NCBI GenBank assembly: GCA_033807775.1
Contig: CM066321.1
Location: 254,188,422-254,252,421 of the forward strand
Direction: 5' to 3'
Source of the DNA: Saussurea involucrata
Lineage: Eukaryota > Streptophyta > Magnoliopsida > Asterales > Asteraceae
Length of the DNA stretch: 64,000 bases
The notes below the pieces were generated by a model. It was not told the DNA's origin. It worked only from the letters and a program-made list of their open reading frames with translations, and made no database searches. Shown in pieces: positions 63,954-64,000 of the stretch (position 1 is its first letter; each line of letters begins with the position of its first letter). The position numbers were made by a program, and so were the translations under genes.

Positions 63954-64000
63954 AAAATACTTGTAAAATCACTCTTTGACACACATTTATTCATTGAATG
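63954..64000. repeat. Tandem array resumes
   Basis: Starts with the target duplication AAAAT (63954-63958), followed by ACTTGTAAAATCACTCTTTG, exactly the monomer sequence expected after the insertion point. The array therefore continues beyond the window. Confidence 0.93.

Overview
The window looks like plant repeat-rich DNA, probably pericentromeric or other heterochromatin of a eudicot. The style of its elements (Tekay-type chromoviruses with 2.5-2.9 kb LTRs, and very long Sirevirus-like Copia elements with an extra ORF after pol) would fit Asteraceae, but I cannot name the species. I see no ordinary host gene. Every long open frame belongs to an LTR retrotransposon.

Layout. (1) 1-14356 is a minus-strand Ty3/Gypsy chromovirus, here Gypsy-1. 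Its 3' LTR (1-554) is cut by the window edge. Its pol (589-3933) is open throughout, its gag is mostly deleted, and a 200-codon ORF of unknown function lies upstream of gag. Its 5' LTR (5545-6284 plus 12237-14356) is split by a rearranged Copia fragment, Copia-1. Copia-1 keeps one LTR (6285-6548) and carries a large inverted repeat, with arms 7782-9693 and 10398-12223 around a spacer of about 0.7 kb. (2) 14357-40252 is a tandem array of about 24 monomers of 1.05-1.1 kb, each with a (TA)n tract. It resumes at 63954-64000. The monomer clearly resembles the Copia-1 non-coding region, so this satellite-like array appears to descend from a retrotransposon. (3) 40253-63953 is a Sirevirus-like Copia element, Copia-2, inserted in the array with a 5-bp target duplication AAAAT. 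It encodes gag, protease, integrase, RT and RNase H, followed by a long ORF region of unknown function. (4) 44917-55242 is a second chromovirus, Gypsy-2, inserted inside the Copia-2 integrase gene with a 5-bp duplication TGAGA.

History. The nesting gives an order: the array first, then Gypsy-1 and Copia-2 into the array, Copia-1 into the Gypsy-1 LTR, and Gypsy-2 into Copia-2. All elements carry inactivating lesions (stops, frameshifts, deletions, insertions), although the Gypsy-1 pol frame is uninterrupted.

The points most worth a second look are the array's origin from retrotransposon sequence, the Copia-1 palindrome whose outer arms are far more alike than its inner arms, the conserved TTTTGCAG/G signal at the Copia gag-pol junction, the intron-like 75-bp segment between gag and protease of Gypsy-2, and the two unexplained ORFs (upstream of gag in Gypsy-1, downstream of pol in Copia-2). 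Identities and counts quoted here were made by eye and are approximate.
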